Assembly (NCBI GenBank): GCA_014338405.1
Contig: JTDE01000718.1
Location: forward strand, 1 to 64,000
Origin: Paragonimus skrjabini miyazakii
Taxonomy: Eukaryota; Platyhelminthes; Trematoda; Plagiorchiida; Troglotrematidae
Direction of reading: 5' to 3'
DNA: 64,000 nt
Both the position numbers and the translations under genes were made by a program. The notes below the pieces were generated by a model that did no database searches, was not told the DNA's origin, and worked only from the letters and a program-made list of their open reading frames with translations. Below, in pieces: positions 38,101 to 51,089 of this stretch (its first letter is position 1; every line of letters starts with the position of its first letter).

Positions 38101-41100
38101 AAGCGCGTCTCTGAAGTCGATCAAGGTTACACTGGGCCCTAATTCGGCCATCTTAGCGACGTTTTTCACTAAGTGCATGACATTTTGGCCAAATTATTGC
38201 GATGATCTTTTGCTTGGGACTAAATGAATTTCAGTGTCAGACACTTCACTTAATCGTACCTCATTTCTGAGTACCACCATGTAATCAATTTAAGTTTCCC
38301 CAACGATCAGATTTTATAAATCTACGTTATTTTCCGTTCTCTTTTAAAAAATCCCTTTAAAGATTGGGCAGAGTATCGAATTTGGTTTATAAAATGTTTG
38401 TGCACACTTTGTTTACACACATTTCTGTGGTACTTATTGTTTTAGTGTGATCCTCGATGGTTATAACGCAGTTCAGTTGTTTTCACTTAAACAAGACTGA
38501 TTAACCTCTTATAAACACGATACACCTAGTGCCAACTTATGTCGCGTATGCATCATAAATCTTCCAACCTGCTACATATCTTGTCAATATGCTTCTTCGG
38601 TCCATCTTTCTTGAAGGTTAGGAAGACTAGCCGCAGTGAGGATTTCGTGTCAGATGCAACTTGGTCCTGTCTTGCATGCACTGTTTATACTAGAACCTGG
38701 CTCTTAATAAAAGTGGAAGACGCTTATTTACCGAACGTCGTACAAATTGTACTACTTATTATTGAGTTTTTTCTACTTCGTCAAATTGTTAACATAAATT
38801 TATCTTGTTTTTTCACGGAATACTTTCAGTGGTTCAGTGGTTCGAAGCTATTCTCATCCATCCGATTGTTTATATGCACTAGCAGTTAGGGAACCAACTT
38901 CACCAGCGACGATGGTAACACTGGCGTTCAGATGTTTCACGTTGAAAAAATACAGATGAAAACTAAAAGGAAAACATTTAACATAATGTCTCATAAATAG
39001 TCCATTATTTTCACTTCACTATTTAGAAAATCTATTCCTACAACTGAAAGACTGAAATCTTTCTCGTCGCCACAGCGTAGTGTATGATTAGTGGAAACAG
39101 CTTTGCCAGGATGATCCGCAAGCAAATACATGGTCACTACACGAATTTTTTACTCAACACTGGCTTCTAATACTGAGTTCACTGTTCTTCTATTGTATTA
39201 TTCAATCTTGTTAGCAAAGCCTAATTGCAGTGATATCTTCTGATGCGATCTAGGACATCCTCCAAATAAAACTGTCAACAGTCCGAAATAAATTACAAAT
39301 CGCATCTATCCACTGCCTTGCTGCTAGGCCTACTTCCCGGGCATTATAAACCTGTCTGCTGGAATGTCTCCTAACAGGGTGTCTGTAGTCATTTTCTCAG
39401 CATACTGATGTTGTTCAATAAACCGCATAATATAAGGCTCTAATATTCTTATCAATCTCTATGCTGACACATTCTATATACCAGTCACCATTTAAACCTG
39501 TAGGTCTGGCCATAGCCTTCTTAGAACAAAACGTTTATTGCAGCTAACTTATCTTATATTTAATTGAAGTCATGACAGCCAACCAGCTTGTGATAACCGT
39601 AAACAGTTATTATTCTACGATAAACTTAGGTAATTAACTCAGTTAATTAACCACATAGACGGAAGTCTAACTCTCAATTACGTTTTCTGTCATATTAATA
39701 GTTTCAATGTCACAGTTAAAGTTCCGTATTCTTGGTTATTTTTAAAACCAATCCATATGAAATGGTAGTGTCCACTAAAGGAGTCGTTCATGTTACTCAC
39801 ACGATTCATGTAGTTTTACTGGTTACTCATAAACCAGGTCATTTTTCTCATCTTCCAGGGTATCTTCAAACAGGATGAAAGAACAACGGAGGACAATTAG
39901 CAAGGATTTAGTTAGTTCCTGTTTCCTCAGACATGACTGTACTTTATTTACCGTCGGTTAGAAGTATCAAATATATCGGGAAATAAATACTTAAAACGAT
40001 AATGATGGCTACTACCTTACAGTGTATAAATCTTGAAAACCGGCTGTTTTCAATGTTTTTGTCAAAATCGTATGTTCCAGATAGCCTTATATGACTTTCG
40101 AGATAAAGTGCACGAGTTGCTTTTATAAACACTTCAGTATTAAAGCAGCTTCAATTCCCAGCGGCATCAACTGTATTTTATGCGATTCTAGCTTGTCAAA
40201 TGTATGTTGGAAACAGTATTAGAAATATGTGCCTGTGAAAAATCACTTTACCGCATTTTGTTTTCAGAACTTGTAATTTTTAGTCAGATTTCCACACTAA
40301 ACTTGTTCAAAACAGTCTATTTTATGGGGATTACTACTGACATAAAGATTGTTGTCTTTCTACGGCACGACAGCAATATCGTGCATTGAAATTTTTGTGT
40401 TATCAGTTTGGAGTGCACAAAAATTCTGAAGTTTCCTAAGCCCGAAATCAAAAGGGAGTTGTAAAATATACTGCCGGCATTATTGTTTAAAATACGCGAA
40501 CGTGGCATAATTTGAACTCTATTTTGATGCGAAACTTTTCAAACACTAGTTTATTTTTCAACAATAAGCACATTAGCCACCGATGCAGTAGAAATTGACT
40601 CCCTAATGCTGTTGCGATGGGTGTGATTTTAGGAGGATCGCGTCCTAGCTAAATACCCATTTACGGACGACCATGAGAAGCTTTAATCTGGGAATTTAAC
40701 TTTGACGGTTAAGTGAATGGAATTTAAAAAAATCATCGTGAGTGACGAAAAGTGAACATCTGTAGTGAGATCCGACTCATAACTAGCAGTTTGTGTTCTA
40801 CCATGCTTTATAGAAAGGTTTGGTTAGGGGTGCTTCTTAAGAACTCACTGTGATGGGAAGGATGAAACTACTGAGCACTTGAACTATCGGGCTTAGAAGA
40901 GATTGACACTTGCTATCGCTTCGAAACATCCTACGTGCGTTCTTGAATTTATTCGTCAACTACGGAATAAAACGGTTCCTTCCTCATGATAGAAGACATT
41001 AAGAAAACAATTTTTATGAGTGAACTCCACAACATTATTATACCACACGGTAGAATTTCCGTTCATTTCATGGCGGTCGATCAAGCGAACGTGCAATCAA

Positions 41101-41587
41101 TGTTTTCCAAAGTCGGGTGAAATTGTCATCACAATTTTATGATGACGTGTGATTACCAGTGAGGTGTTACTTGTATCCATCAGCATTACCTGGCTAATGT
41201 GAACCGAAATTATTTCAAGGTAACGCCTTAACACATTTGCCACGATCTCTATCACCAAAACTATCGGAGTTGTTTTACTAACCTACTTCAGTCACCAAGC
41301 CTTTCAACAACACAAAGCCAGGACTAGTTCTTATGTATAAAGGAACCAGATGGTTGCAGCTAGAAATGTCATGGAATTTAACGTGATTGAAAGCAACACA
41401 TTTTGTAGGATATATACATGCGGCTCAGGATTTGGTTCAGGATAAATTTTCAAATTAGATAGTTTTTCCTTGGACTGGATAGGAGTTGCTGCATTGGAGA
41501 TGCTTACCTACCTTTGTCTACAAACTAGGAAAATTCTCGTAGCCGACTCTCTTTGCACCGCCTGAACGCTTCAATTCATTTGTTAGC
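32166..41587. other. Intronic stretch with no recognised element
   Basis: More than 9 kb without a motif that I can support. The longest frame (116 codons, plus strand, 38539-38889) is hydrophobic in places but has no family signature. A G7 run occurs at about 36436-36442, and AT-rich simple sequence at about 37940-37977. Confidence 0.45.
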
Positions 41588-42140
41588 ATGGAGAGGCCAA
41601 TCGTAAAGCTTCCAACAGAGGTAAGCGTAAATCTGTGAGTCACATTTGAAAAAAGTCCACTCATCCTTGATAGGGCGTGGGAAGAAATTGCAGTAGAGTT
41701 TCATTCTAGAAGGCTTGCCACCATGGAATTGGATAAGATGTTTGACGTAATGGATCTAATCGTTTGGATAGTGCACATCAGTAGATAGGGAAAAATTAAA
41801 AGCAGAAGTGGAACAACCGCAACGTGACTGTGTGTTGGTTAAAGATTACGATGAAGAAGAATGCGTGGAGTGCTCGCGGTAGCCATCAAAACTAACTTCA
41901 GACGTTGACCATGACGTAAGCTCCATGCATGAAGTCGCGGCACATTTTGTAGTAGATTGCGTACACATATCGAATTCATTTCACTCAGGATCAAATTGGA
42001 CAGCATTGGATACTTGCAACCGGCAGTCGGTCATTCAACAGACACGCAAGAGAGTCGAGTACAGCATTGGATTAAACTTGAAAGTTATTGGGACAAGTAG
42101 GGTAATGTCTGCGGTCGGTCTAGTCGTTAATTTGTGTTAG
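41588..42140 (+). pseudogene. Broken Myb/SANT-like DNA-binding protein frame
   Basis: From the ATG at 41588 the frame reads MERPIVKLPTE, a TGA stop (41636-41638), then a segment with DRAWEEIAVEFHSRR, and a TAG stop at 41786-41788. In the next frame it reads LKAEVEQPQRDCVLVKDYDE, a TAG stop at 41880-41882, then SDVDHDVSSMHEVAAHFV and SNSFHSGSN, ending at 42138-42140. The pattern (E-AWEEIA-EFN-R helix, Lys-rich linker, acidic segment, later NSFDS-like segment) matches the Myb/SANT-like (Myb_DNA-bind_5 / zeste-related) domain proteins that are expanded in animals and often linked to domesticated or Harbinger-type transposons. Three stops and a frameshift make it a pseudogene. No introns are needed to link the pieces, so it could be a retrocopy, but I saw no poly(A) tail. 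Confidence 0.55.
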
Positions 42141-44404
42141 CGTATGACACTACAAATCGGTACCATTTAAACTGGGATGTGTTTACTTGTGCGTATCTTA
42201 CTAGCGGCTCTACAAATCTACTACTGCATTGGATTGTTGTCTATCTGACGGGATGGAGACAGTCATATAAGGTGTGATATGTAAACAGGATCTGTCATGA
42301 AACAGAAAACCACTGGATAGCAAACGTGCTACGGGGTTGCCTGTCATGTCGATAAACATACACTTCTGCCTTTGAACTAGAGGAAACAAACAGTGATATA
42401 ACAGTGAGATAACATATTACTGGAAGCCTTGGATTCAACAACACTCAACTTGGGTCTCTCCGAAAAGAAACGGAGGTAACAGCGAACCCCGAATAAATGG
42501 AGAACAAACTACACAAACCTAGCAATCTGAGTAAACATGTGATCGCCAGACGGAGAGATGAGCCGAGACGGTTGAAGAGTTTGTAAACTTTGTTTACTAA
42601 ACGTGAACATATTATAGAGGGTCTTCAGCAGCCTTTTTGGACACTCGATATGATTTTGTATTTCCCCAGCAAATCGCATTTTGTGAACGCGGAGAGATGG
42701 GCTTTTCTGCTCAGCTGGCAAATCACATGCCGTCAAGATTTCTGTCGCAGGTTCCACTCGTCTAATAAACTCGCCATACTACTTGTCAGAGGCTAGCTCT
42801 TGATTGAATATTATATGTATATATATAGATGCATATACATGGGTATATATATAAATATATATATATGTGGACACTTGAGCGGTTGTTGCAACAACTGCAT
42901 CTCTAGCTTTCAGTTTCTCGGAATCCACCTTAATCTTCAAAAACAAAACGTTTGGTGAAACTCAAGATCTTTAATTAAGTTAGTGGACTTCGTTTTGTTT
43001 CCAGGCCCGTTGGTTCCCTTGGGGTTGTACTGATAGGCTTTTTCAGGACGTCCTGTTCGTCACAAATATTCCACTCACCTGTGGATCTCAGGTCTCGAAC
43101 GTTTCTAACAACCGACTCTACTGATCAATTCAGTATATTGGAACATTGTTTTGCGCTAAGGATTTCAGTGAAAAAGAGTAATATGATATTGTGCGGTTTG
43201 TGTCTGGAAAGAAAGCACGCAATCTCAGCCTACTGTTTTCTTCGTTCACATTCAGTATGTGTTGATATTTGTTTAACCCAAAACAATCAAGATTCGTCAG
43301 TTAGCAATTGCGCAAATGCTGTTTGAATTCAAAATAGGTGAGTTAGAGAACAGAATGTGTATCCTCTGTGTTGTTAATTCTATAAGTATGCTGTAAGGCC
43401 AATTTTAATGTAATATAGTCATGCTGGTGGTTGTATGAAAGGTGTGTATCACACGTGCTATCCACGAAAGAAATTGTAAAGTGGGATACCCTTGAATGAT
43501 TCGTTCCAAGTCAAAACAGTAAAATATATTATATTGCATATACAATGTGTGCATCTCCTGCGATCGATTTTGAGGTAAATTATCTGAGACATAAGATGAT
43601 CTTGAGAGATGTACTACATCCGTGCAATCGTATGGAAATACACTCCGGTTTTGATATCATCTGGTCCATTTCCGCTTGAGCAAATAGAATGGCGTCCTTG
43701 TTCAGTCCGGGTTGAGAGTTTTCTACAAGAGAACGATTTTCATACCATACGTGAACGCTTGACCTCGTTTTAATTCATAGCAGCGTTGATTGAAATATTT
43801 TTGTCAACGGACTTATTTACACCCAAGTTGCTCATAAGAGTAAATGCAGTCAAACCACTCACCAATAAATGTGAAAGCTAACCGCCCAGTGTTTGGTGGC
43901 ATTAGCCAACGTTTTACTCGGATTCAGCCCTTCTGATATCATCTATCGCTGAAATTTAAAGTATACATCTGTTTACCTTTTTTTGGTTTACAGCAGCGAG
44001 CTTAAATAATGTGGTCACCACTTTCTTGTCAAGTGCAAGACAAAATCGCATTAAAACAATAAAGGTTGCAATGTTTGAACATGAAAACTTACATGGATAA
44101 AAGCATGTAAATGGTTTTGACAACTCCCATTTTAAAAGCGTTTTCAACGGACAGGCTTTGGCTACTCAGGTATGCTACACCATCGGGTCATACATGTTGT
44201 AATGGCCAATCCATCCGTAGCTAATGGACACCCTTCTGCTAGTCCCAACAAGATGGCATCGACAATAACTTGTCGACGGATGACTGTTCAGGAATAACGA
44301 ATATCAGTGAAGCGATCCAACTCATTTTTTTATAACGAGTCTTGTTTCTAGTGCAAACTGTACTAACAAACGATATAAACGATAGCAGAGACGATTTACA
44401 CTAC
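42141..44404. other. Intronic stretch, AT-rich simple sequence only
   Basis: Nothing is recognised apart from ATAT-rich imperfect simple sequence at about 42810-42866. All frames are short and lack motifs. Confidence 0.45.
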
Positions 44405-44625
44405 ATTGAAGTATGTCATATCCAGTGATGCACTGATCAACATAGTGGCCCCGCGAACGCGTGGCCAATCTTCCATTCCAGGCTGCAACAGAGAAATGCC
44501 ATACTATCGAGTTTCAGCAAGAGTAAATCTCCGGCATAGTGCTTGGTTTGGAAACTGGTTGACTGGAACATCTATGAGAACGCGTCAGCTACGACCAATT
44601 TTGAGTGAGATACGATTTATGTATA
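44405..44625 (+). repeat. Degenerate plus-strand copy of the R1 tRNA-like repeat
   Basis: The segment with CTGGTTGACTGGAACATCTATGAG, then AACGCGTCAGCTACGACC and AATTTTGAGTGAG, matches the R1 3' part (ACTGGAAAGTCTATGGGG, GCGACAGCTGCGATC, ATTGTGAGTGA) near 23388-23436. The tRNA-like core is hardly recognisable. It lies about 0.5 kb before the acceptor of the long intron. Confidence 0.6.
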
Positions 44626-45163
44626 ACTACATCAAAAATGTTTCACTTCAGATTTAATAATTACTGGTATATTTGATGTAACCAAAATGAGGCAGGGAAA
44701 CGGAGGTTTGCGAGTTGAGCTCACGTCTCTAAAGTGGATTACTAATGACAGCTTAGCACATAAACTACTGGAATGTTTTTCGGTTAGCTGAACAGTCAGC
44801 CTCCTTATTGACAATTTACATCCCTAATAAACATTTTGGCAATTAACATAAATTGCTACACTTTCGCTCACAGATAACAGTGATTTGTATGCTTATATCA
44901 ATCATATGTTTAATTATGTAAAATCTGGCGTGCAGCTGTCTAACAACTAGAGCAAACCGGATTATGGTCCCCCGTCGTAGGCTACGAAACCAACGAGCAG
45001 AATGTTTAAAACAAAAACAGAAAAGAAAGCACCATCTTGATAATGTCGATATTCACATTTCCTTCTGGTGAGCGTTCACATAACATACAAATTACATATA
45101 GTGAAACTCATTTAATTAATGCCACTGTTCACGTTCATCTCTTTTTGCATTCATTTTCCGTAG

Positions 45164-47586
45164 GTTATATTCTACATTCCAATCTGGATGGACTCTTTGG
45201 GCAGTCGATAGTATCCACCCAGTTAACCAAGGGCGAACAGGCAAAGGTTGTCACGACAAACGAACGTCCATTTCCGGGTCACACGTATCCTATTACTCCG
45301 TCTCCCATTAGTCCAGAATATACATTTCTCATTGTGGGATTTGCTTTATTGACTGTGAGGTATGCAGCACCGTTCTACTTCACCAGTCGACCTTTCTCCA
45401 TCCTCATGTCTACGTATGTTGCACTAAGCAGCGTATTCGTCCTTGTAGACATAGCAACTATTGCAGTTGTTTACAAACTGGCCGTCGTTGGAGTTAGAGA
45501 ACCAGGTGGACGTAAGATACTCAGTCTGAGTCCAATCGATCGAACATTCTCACCATTTCATTGTCTGATCCTCAGCGCAATGGGATTGCCAGCTGTGCTC
45601 ATAAACCTCCTGGCTATCTATATCTACGGCGAACAGCAGTTTGAACGTGCACTAATAAACTATGCCCAACTGTTAGTTAGCGGTGAAATGCCGCTCTCTC
45701 GACCTTTTCGACTAGGCCATCAATGCAAAGTGAATTGTAATGGGACATTGACTGTAACCGATTGTGGAGCCGAGCAATGTCCAGACGTAAATAATGCATC
45801 TTACGGAGCAGATCTCAAGCTGGACGATACGGAGAGTGAATTTGTGAAGGAAACTATGCTTGGCCTTCCATTGACAATTGCCATAACGACCAAATTATGG
45901 CAGCCCCCTCCGTTATCAGGTCGTCGGAATTCACGTCTGACAAAACGCGCAACTACTCCGATTCCAAGTCAGTTCACTTCGAACGCAAGTGAAGCATCAA
46001 GCACATTGAAACGTGTGCACGGTATGCATTTTGGGACGGGAAGTGGAGAGATTTCAGCCTCAGTACACACACTAACGGATTTGGGTGAACAGGGTAAAGC
46101 GAAGCCACATAAACGCTCTCAATACGGTATATTGGTGACAGCCGCGCTCAGTTTTATTTGGCTGTTAATCACGCGTATTTGTCTTGCAGGTCCAACCCTG
46201 AAAATCTACTGGACTGCTGGGTCAAGAGTGGCTCTTATCAATGTCCTGATCACAGTGTTCTATCTGATTGTCTGGCTACTAATGTGGTTTGGTCTGGGAG
46301 TGAAGAACGCCTGGCGTTTTCGACTACTTCACGCAGTTCCGCCCTTCTGGTTCAAACTTAATGCGGACGATCTGAATCACAGTTCAACCGTAGTAAATCC
46401 ATACGGCGGAAACGTCCCACATAATGGTGGCAATTTACAGCAAATGCAAACAGCCTATCCAGCATTTTGGCCTTATATACCTTATGCTTCATGGATGGCC
46501 AATGAGCAAGGAGGTATCACCGCCGGCCTGCCTGTTACGGAAACAGGCGAGGTGCATCCAATCAACATATCTATGCCAAATACACATATGAATGGAATAC
46601 CGGAGGCAGGCAGTGGTCGAGATTCACTGTACGGTTGTTTTAATGAGGTTGGTCCGTCTATGGAAGCTGTAGCAATGGCCGGCGGAGAAACGTACCAGTC
46701 ACACATCGCCGGTCTGCGCGTTGGACCCCCAACAGTGTCCGACGAATCTGACGGTCGACCTGCATCAGTGGACAGAAATAATAACGACGCCAGGTACTTT
46801 AAACCTGTGCAAGGTTCGAACAACTACTCAAATATTCTCCCCGCCTTAAGCAGTTATCATCCTTCCTCACAACACTCGTTTAGCCCAGCGCCATTCAACA
46901 CGCCGGGTGATGGAAGTTCCCGAGGAACGTCACCGCTGGAAGCTACAAATGAGTATTCCGTCCATAACTCTGCTGGAGGTAGAGGAAAAAAGATTGCTGC
47001 GGTGCAGGCCGCCCTACTGAGGCAGTCAAGTAGGTTAAATGACATAAATGAACCAACATATGCTACCCTAGCCACGTTTACCCGACACAACGTGCCTCAG
47101 AGGGTCCCATCGGTGAATTCTCAACTACCTGATGGGAGAGACCCATCGCCACCGCTCCCACAAAATCGGAATGTTCAGTGTAGAAGAAATGGTTCTCGAG
47201 TGACATTCAAAGAAATGGATTCTGCGAATTATCGTCATAATCAGGATGGTGCGAACGGAAGCAGTGACAGCGGGGTTTACACAAACGGACACGGAAGCCT
47301 GATCAGCGGCGAACCACAGCCCAGATGTAGCCGATTAAAGCCGGAAGCATTTACTCATTTCGGAGGCTCCTCTACAGCGACTCCTTCCCTTGATTGTAAA
47401 GTCAATACCAATCGTATTAACGGTGATCTAACTGAAACCAACGTGACAGAAGAGGCAGAGACCTCTACGGATCTGACTCGGTTTACAAGTCTGAAATCCA
47501 GAAAAATGGTGAATCGATCTGCTTATTCCAATTCGGATCGAGCTGCACTGACAAACTCAAATGATCAACTGTGCAGTCAAGTTTGA
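45164..47586 (+). CDS. tinc: Tincar-like multipass membrane protein, last exon
   Basis: This exon continues from the first exon (codon 233 split) and gives residues 234-1039, with a TGA stop at 47584-47586. The start is the acceptor after TTTTCCGTAG. The open frame extends upstream through the intron only to a TTG at 45037, so no independent start is evident. Five hydrophobic segments occur near residues 285-305, 311-336, 365-387, 553-574 and 587-610, giving eight for the whole protein, the number reported for Tincar. Family-like motifs are HSNLDGLF, the FHCLILSAMGLPAVLINLL helix and the RVALINVLITVFYLIVWLLM helix followed by a basic segment (KNAWRFRL). Between helices 6 and 7 is a Cys-containing loop (residues 420-440) and a polar stretch. 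The last 430 residues are rich in S, N, P and G and probably intracellular. The 3' end is undefined: the first clear AATAAA is at 49505-49510, about 1.9 kb downstream. Confidence 0.8.
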
Positions 47587-50500
47587 CAAACAACGAAAGT
47601 TAAAATCGAAGAATTTTTCATCCACCGAACCAAATATTGTTTTCGAATTTCCCACGCATTTTATCCAGGCGATGTGCATATCGTTTACACTGCCTAAAAT
47701 CATTGTAAAAGACAATTTGTTGTACATATGCAAACAGCTTGGCTAGTATTCTGTCTGCTAGAATATCACTGCTGGTGCATTTGTTATCGTGTTCGCGACG
47801 AGAAGTGAAAACAATGAAGTCACACACATACAAACATCATTTGACTTCATCCGAGCATCCATTCCAACATATTTGTCCTTTATTTTGAGAAACAATCTAT
47901 GTTTACTTTTCCCTAGACCGGTCAATCGAATTGTCACAATGAACATTTCGCTTGTGTCGAACCACGAATTGTATTCCCACTGACATGAAAATGAGATAAA
48001 CTTAGTGAATTCAGGAGCTTAATATGCGTCGTTCTGAAGAGGCACCTAGACTTCTCATTTTTGTAAAAGAATATCAGCTCTATGATTAACTCTCATTGCC
48101 CATAGAAGTTGAAAACATTACATGAACGCATACTTTTTAATGGTTCTTTATGCATAACTTCCAATGCTTATGATCACGTGGTTATTGAGCAGGGGAATAT
48201 GAGGACGGTCTTGAATATAGTTTTACCAGGAGAAAACATATGATTCAATTAACTGTTTTCAATCCTCCAAGTCTTACGAGTTCAGAATCACTAGGTGTCA
48301 TTGATAAAAATAAGCGCATTATGAAATCCCAAAATTATAACTTACACTGGTTTACTACCCTTTCGAACAGCCAACATTGTGAAGTACGAACGAATACATT
48401 TAATCTAGTCTTTGTTGAGATATCGCCAAAATTATCGTGATTACATAGTACAGTCTATAAACACAAAACCTTATAACTTACAGGAGCTTGAATGTTCATT
48501 AGAACATGCATTATTCCAGAGGCATCGCCTATCAATTATTATAAAACTGAAGCAGCTTGTACGGCAAATTGTACAGCTTACAACATCTGATGGTGATGAA
48601 AACTAATGAACATTTCACAAGAGAGGAGACTTTTGCTGATCTACCAGTTGAAAATGAGAAAAGAAAATAATAATAATAGACACACAATGGTCTGTGGGTT
48701 ACTTTAATGGGAAGCAAAATTGTACTGCTATTTAACACGGCTGACTAGTCTACTGTTGTAATAGATTAATCCATACTTTCTTTAAATTCTGCTGCAATTG
48801 CACGAAACAGTTGAATGACCTGTAAGCGGATGTTTGTTTTGGTCAGTTAGAGCGTTTGCGTTGTTGATGTTACTATATTTCAAATCTTCGACACAATACC
48901 GGTTGAAGGTTCATGGTAAGTTGCACATAAGACACTATCTAGCTTGACGAGAACACGCTTGCAAACTGAACAGTCGACTAAGTAAACTTCCTAGCTTCAA
49001 AGTTATCAAACATACACCTTCATTCGCCTTGGATAACCATGTCCACCTGAGTGTTCTCATAAGTAGGACGAATGTCAAAAGTTGGACTAGACTTCGTGTT
49101 TACACTCCTTTCAGCACTTGCAGTGGATGGAGGTTGACCATATTAGTCATTGTTAGATATGTGGAAAAATCCCTAGGTACCTCACATGAAAGTGCGTTCC
49201 TGATGTCTCACTGGAAACTTTGAAAGCCATAGAGAGAAAGCTCAGGGAACCAAGGTGCTCCATCTTGATCGTACACTACTTGCAATCAGTGCACTCCACA
49301 TGAAGACTGGGTAGGTTACTTGTAAGGCGGTTACATTCGCATCATAATATACAGCCGATAACGACCATTATCTGTAGATCTTTCAAAGCACGATGGATGT
49401 ACTTTCGTGCAATGTGCTTATCTACAAAGAACTTATGTGCAAGAAAAACAAAAAAGATTTTTAGAGGAATTACCTAATTTCCAAGAAAGCGTTAAGAAAA
49501 CAAGAATAAAATCCCGTATATTAATAAAAAACCATATAGTTCAAGCTTAGGCTTCACTTTGTTGAATCTGTGAACACTTCGCGCTACACTGCTGCATAAA
49601 CCGACCTAACCAGGTTAAAGGCCGTATTGAAGCATATTTCTCATAAAGATCCTCAGAGTGGAAGCCTTGGTTTCAGAGACTGAACAAGTGAACAGGAATA
49701 AGTGTACGGGGGAATTGTTTGACGAAAGAGAGAAATGGCTGCCCACATGGATGGTCCTTTGCATGAAAATAGCAGCTACAAAGTTGATCACATTGTCGCA
49801 ATAACGTTTGTTCTCAATTCTTACAACCGCCCTTTTTGAAAGAATTCATCTTCTTTAGTTCTTATTGATCAGCTGCTGTTGTAAATGTCGGTGAACTACG
49901 TCACACGCATATCCGAATATTGCGAAACGACGAGGGGAACGTCCGAGAAAAGACCTAGAGAATATAAACATTTCTAAAGCTTTGCATAAGATAGAAATTA
50001 TTTCCGAGTAGTAAATCAGAAATGCTGGTAAAATTAATTAAATTGTAACAGCTGGAAGCCGTATTATTTTGGAAGTTAATCAAGGTAAATGACGTGATAA
50101 TAATTTTCCTTGTGAATACGTCAGGTAATTTAAAATATCATTGTCGTTATGAGGAGATTTACAAATTTATGTATTTGTCTATTCAGATTGCTCACGACGA
50201 ACACCTGTTAGCATAAAAAATTGTGACATTCCTTATAGACCATTGGACTTCGCTTCATTTGACCTTATACCATGATACCAATACTGTTGAGTTGGTCAAT
50301 CAGAATAGCTGATTTGGTTGAAATTATTTTTTCGCAGTTGAAGATGATGATGTCAGCGTCACCTCCTGTGGAATGAGTCTATTGATTTGTTAGTGTTTCT
50401 TTTCCATCTCGGTACAAAGATTAAATGAGTACTGCGTTTTAAATAGTCAGTAGGCTTTACGGTCATTGACTAGGCCCTGAGTAGTACACAGTCTCTGATC

Positions 50501-51089
50501 GAACATTTGTTCATCCACTATCTTCGCGAGTAGGCGTAACAGCACAGGATGACATGATGTATCCGGTAACATTTTGTCGTACCTTTGCAAATGTACAGTG
50601 CAATTAACGTCTACATAGCAGAAAGCTTTCGTCCAAATTTACAGGAATGAAATGGCATTTGGAGGGAAACATTACGTACATGGGAACATCACGTTGATCT
50701 GATTAATCCCTGCTCGCTGCCCTGGCAGAGACAGACTAAACATGAATTACCTTTGCTTACAAACTGGTTAGTACAGTTCATTATTGAACGAGAACTCCGC
50801 AAAGCGTGGTGGCCGATTGTGGCTGAGTGCCTAACGTTTCTGAAAATGTTAATTGCGTTACCTCTGCAGTCGATAAAGCTTGCTACCGGTTCCACGTCAA
50901 CTGTGTAAGTTCCGTGATACTTTGATTAGGAGGACGTTCAATCTATTTTGGAATGTTTGCTCAAAGTCTTTCACCGGTTCACCGATGAGTGTAACCCCTT
51001 ACCCTAATCTGGCGTGGCGAATTCAATTCGATCTGGCTTGGAGGGACACTTCACCTTTAAACTGAGAGATCTGAGCTGTGATATACTTG
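47587..51089. other. 3' flank of the Tincar-like gene, nothing else recognised
   Basis: This probably holds the 3' untranslated region, but its length cannot be fixed. AATAAA hexamers occur at 49505-49510 and 49523-49528, and none lies close to the stop. Short frames have no motifs. A weak box-like pair near 50813 and 50887 (TGGCTGAGTGCC, GGTTCCACGTC) is too degenerate to call a tRNA. Confidence 0.4.

Larger units (their letters stand above)
8038..45163 (+). other. Very long GT-AG intron of the Tincar-like gene (37,126 bp)
   Basis: The donor GTGAGT begins at 8038. The acceptor ends at 45162-45163 after a pyrimidine-rich run (CTCTTTTTGCATTC then TTTTCCGTAG). Both sides are phase 1: the last exon base A at 8037 joins GT at 45164 to form a serine codon. 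The protein then reads from the ILEAEQ region after helix 3 into an HSNLDGLF segment, the order expected in Tincar. This indicates that no coding exon is required in between, although alternative exons cannot be excluded. The intron holds the Penelope-like element, the inverted tRNA-like repeats, LINE debris and a broken Myb/SANT-like frame. Introns of this size are known in large digenean genomes. Confidence 0.75.

Noticed and set aside
38539..38889. 116-codon plus-strand frame with hydrophobic stretches
   Set aside because: The composition looks like translated AT-rich non-coding DNA, and no family was recognised.
46482..47090. Minus-strand frames of 113 and 77 codons inside the last Tincar-like exon
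   Set aside because: They are antisense shadows of the plus-strand coding sequence.
50800..50900. A-box and B-box-like pair (TGGCTGAGTGCC, GGTTCCACGTC)
   Set aside because: The B box is a poor match and no cloverleaf can be drawn.
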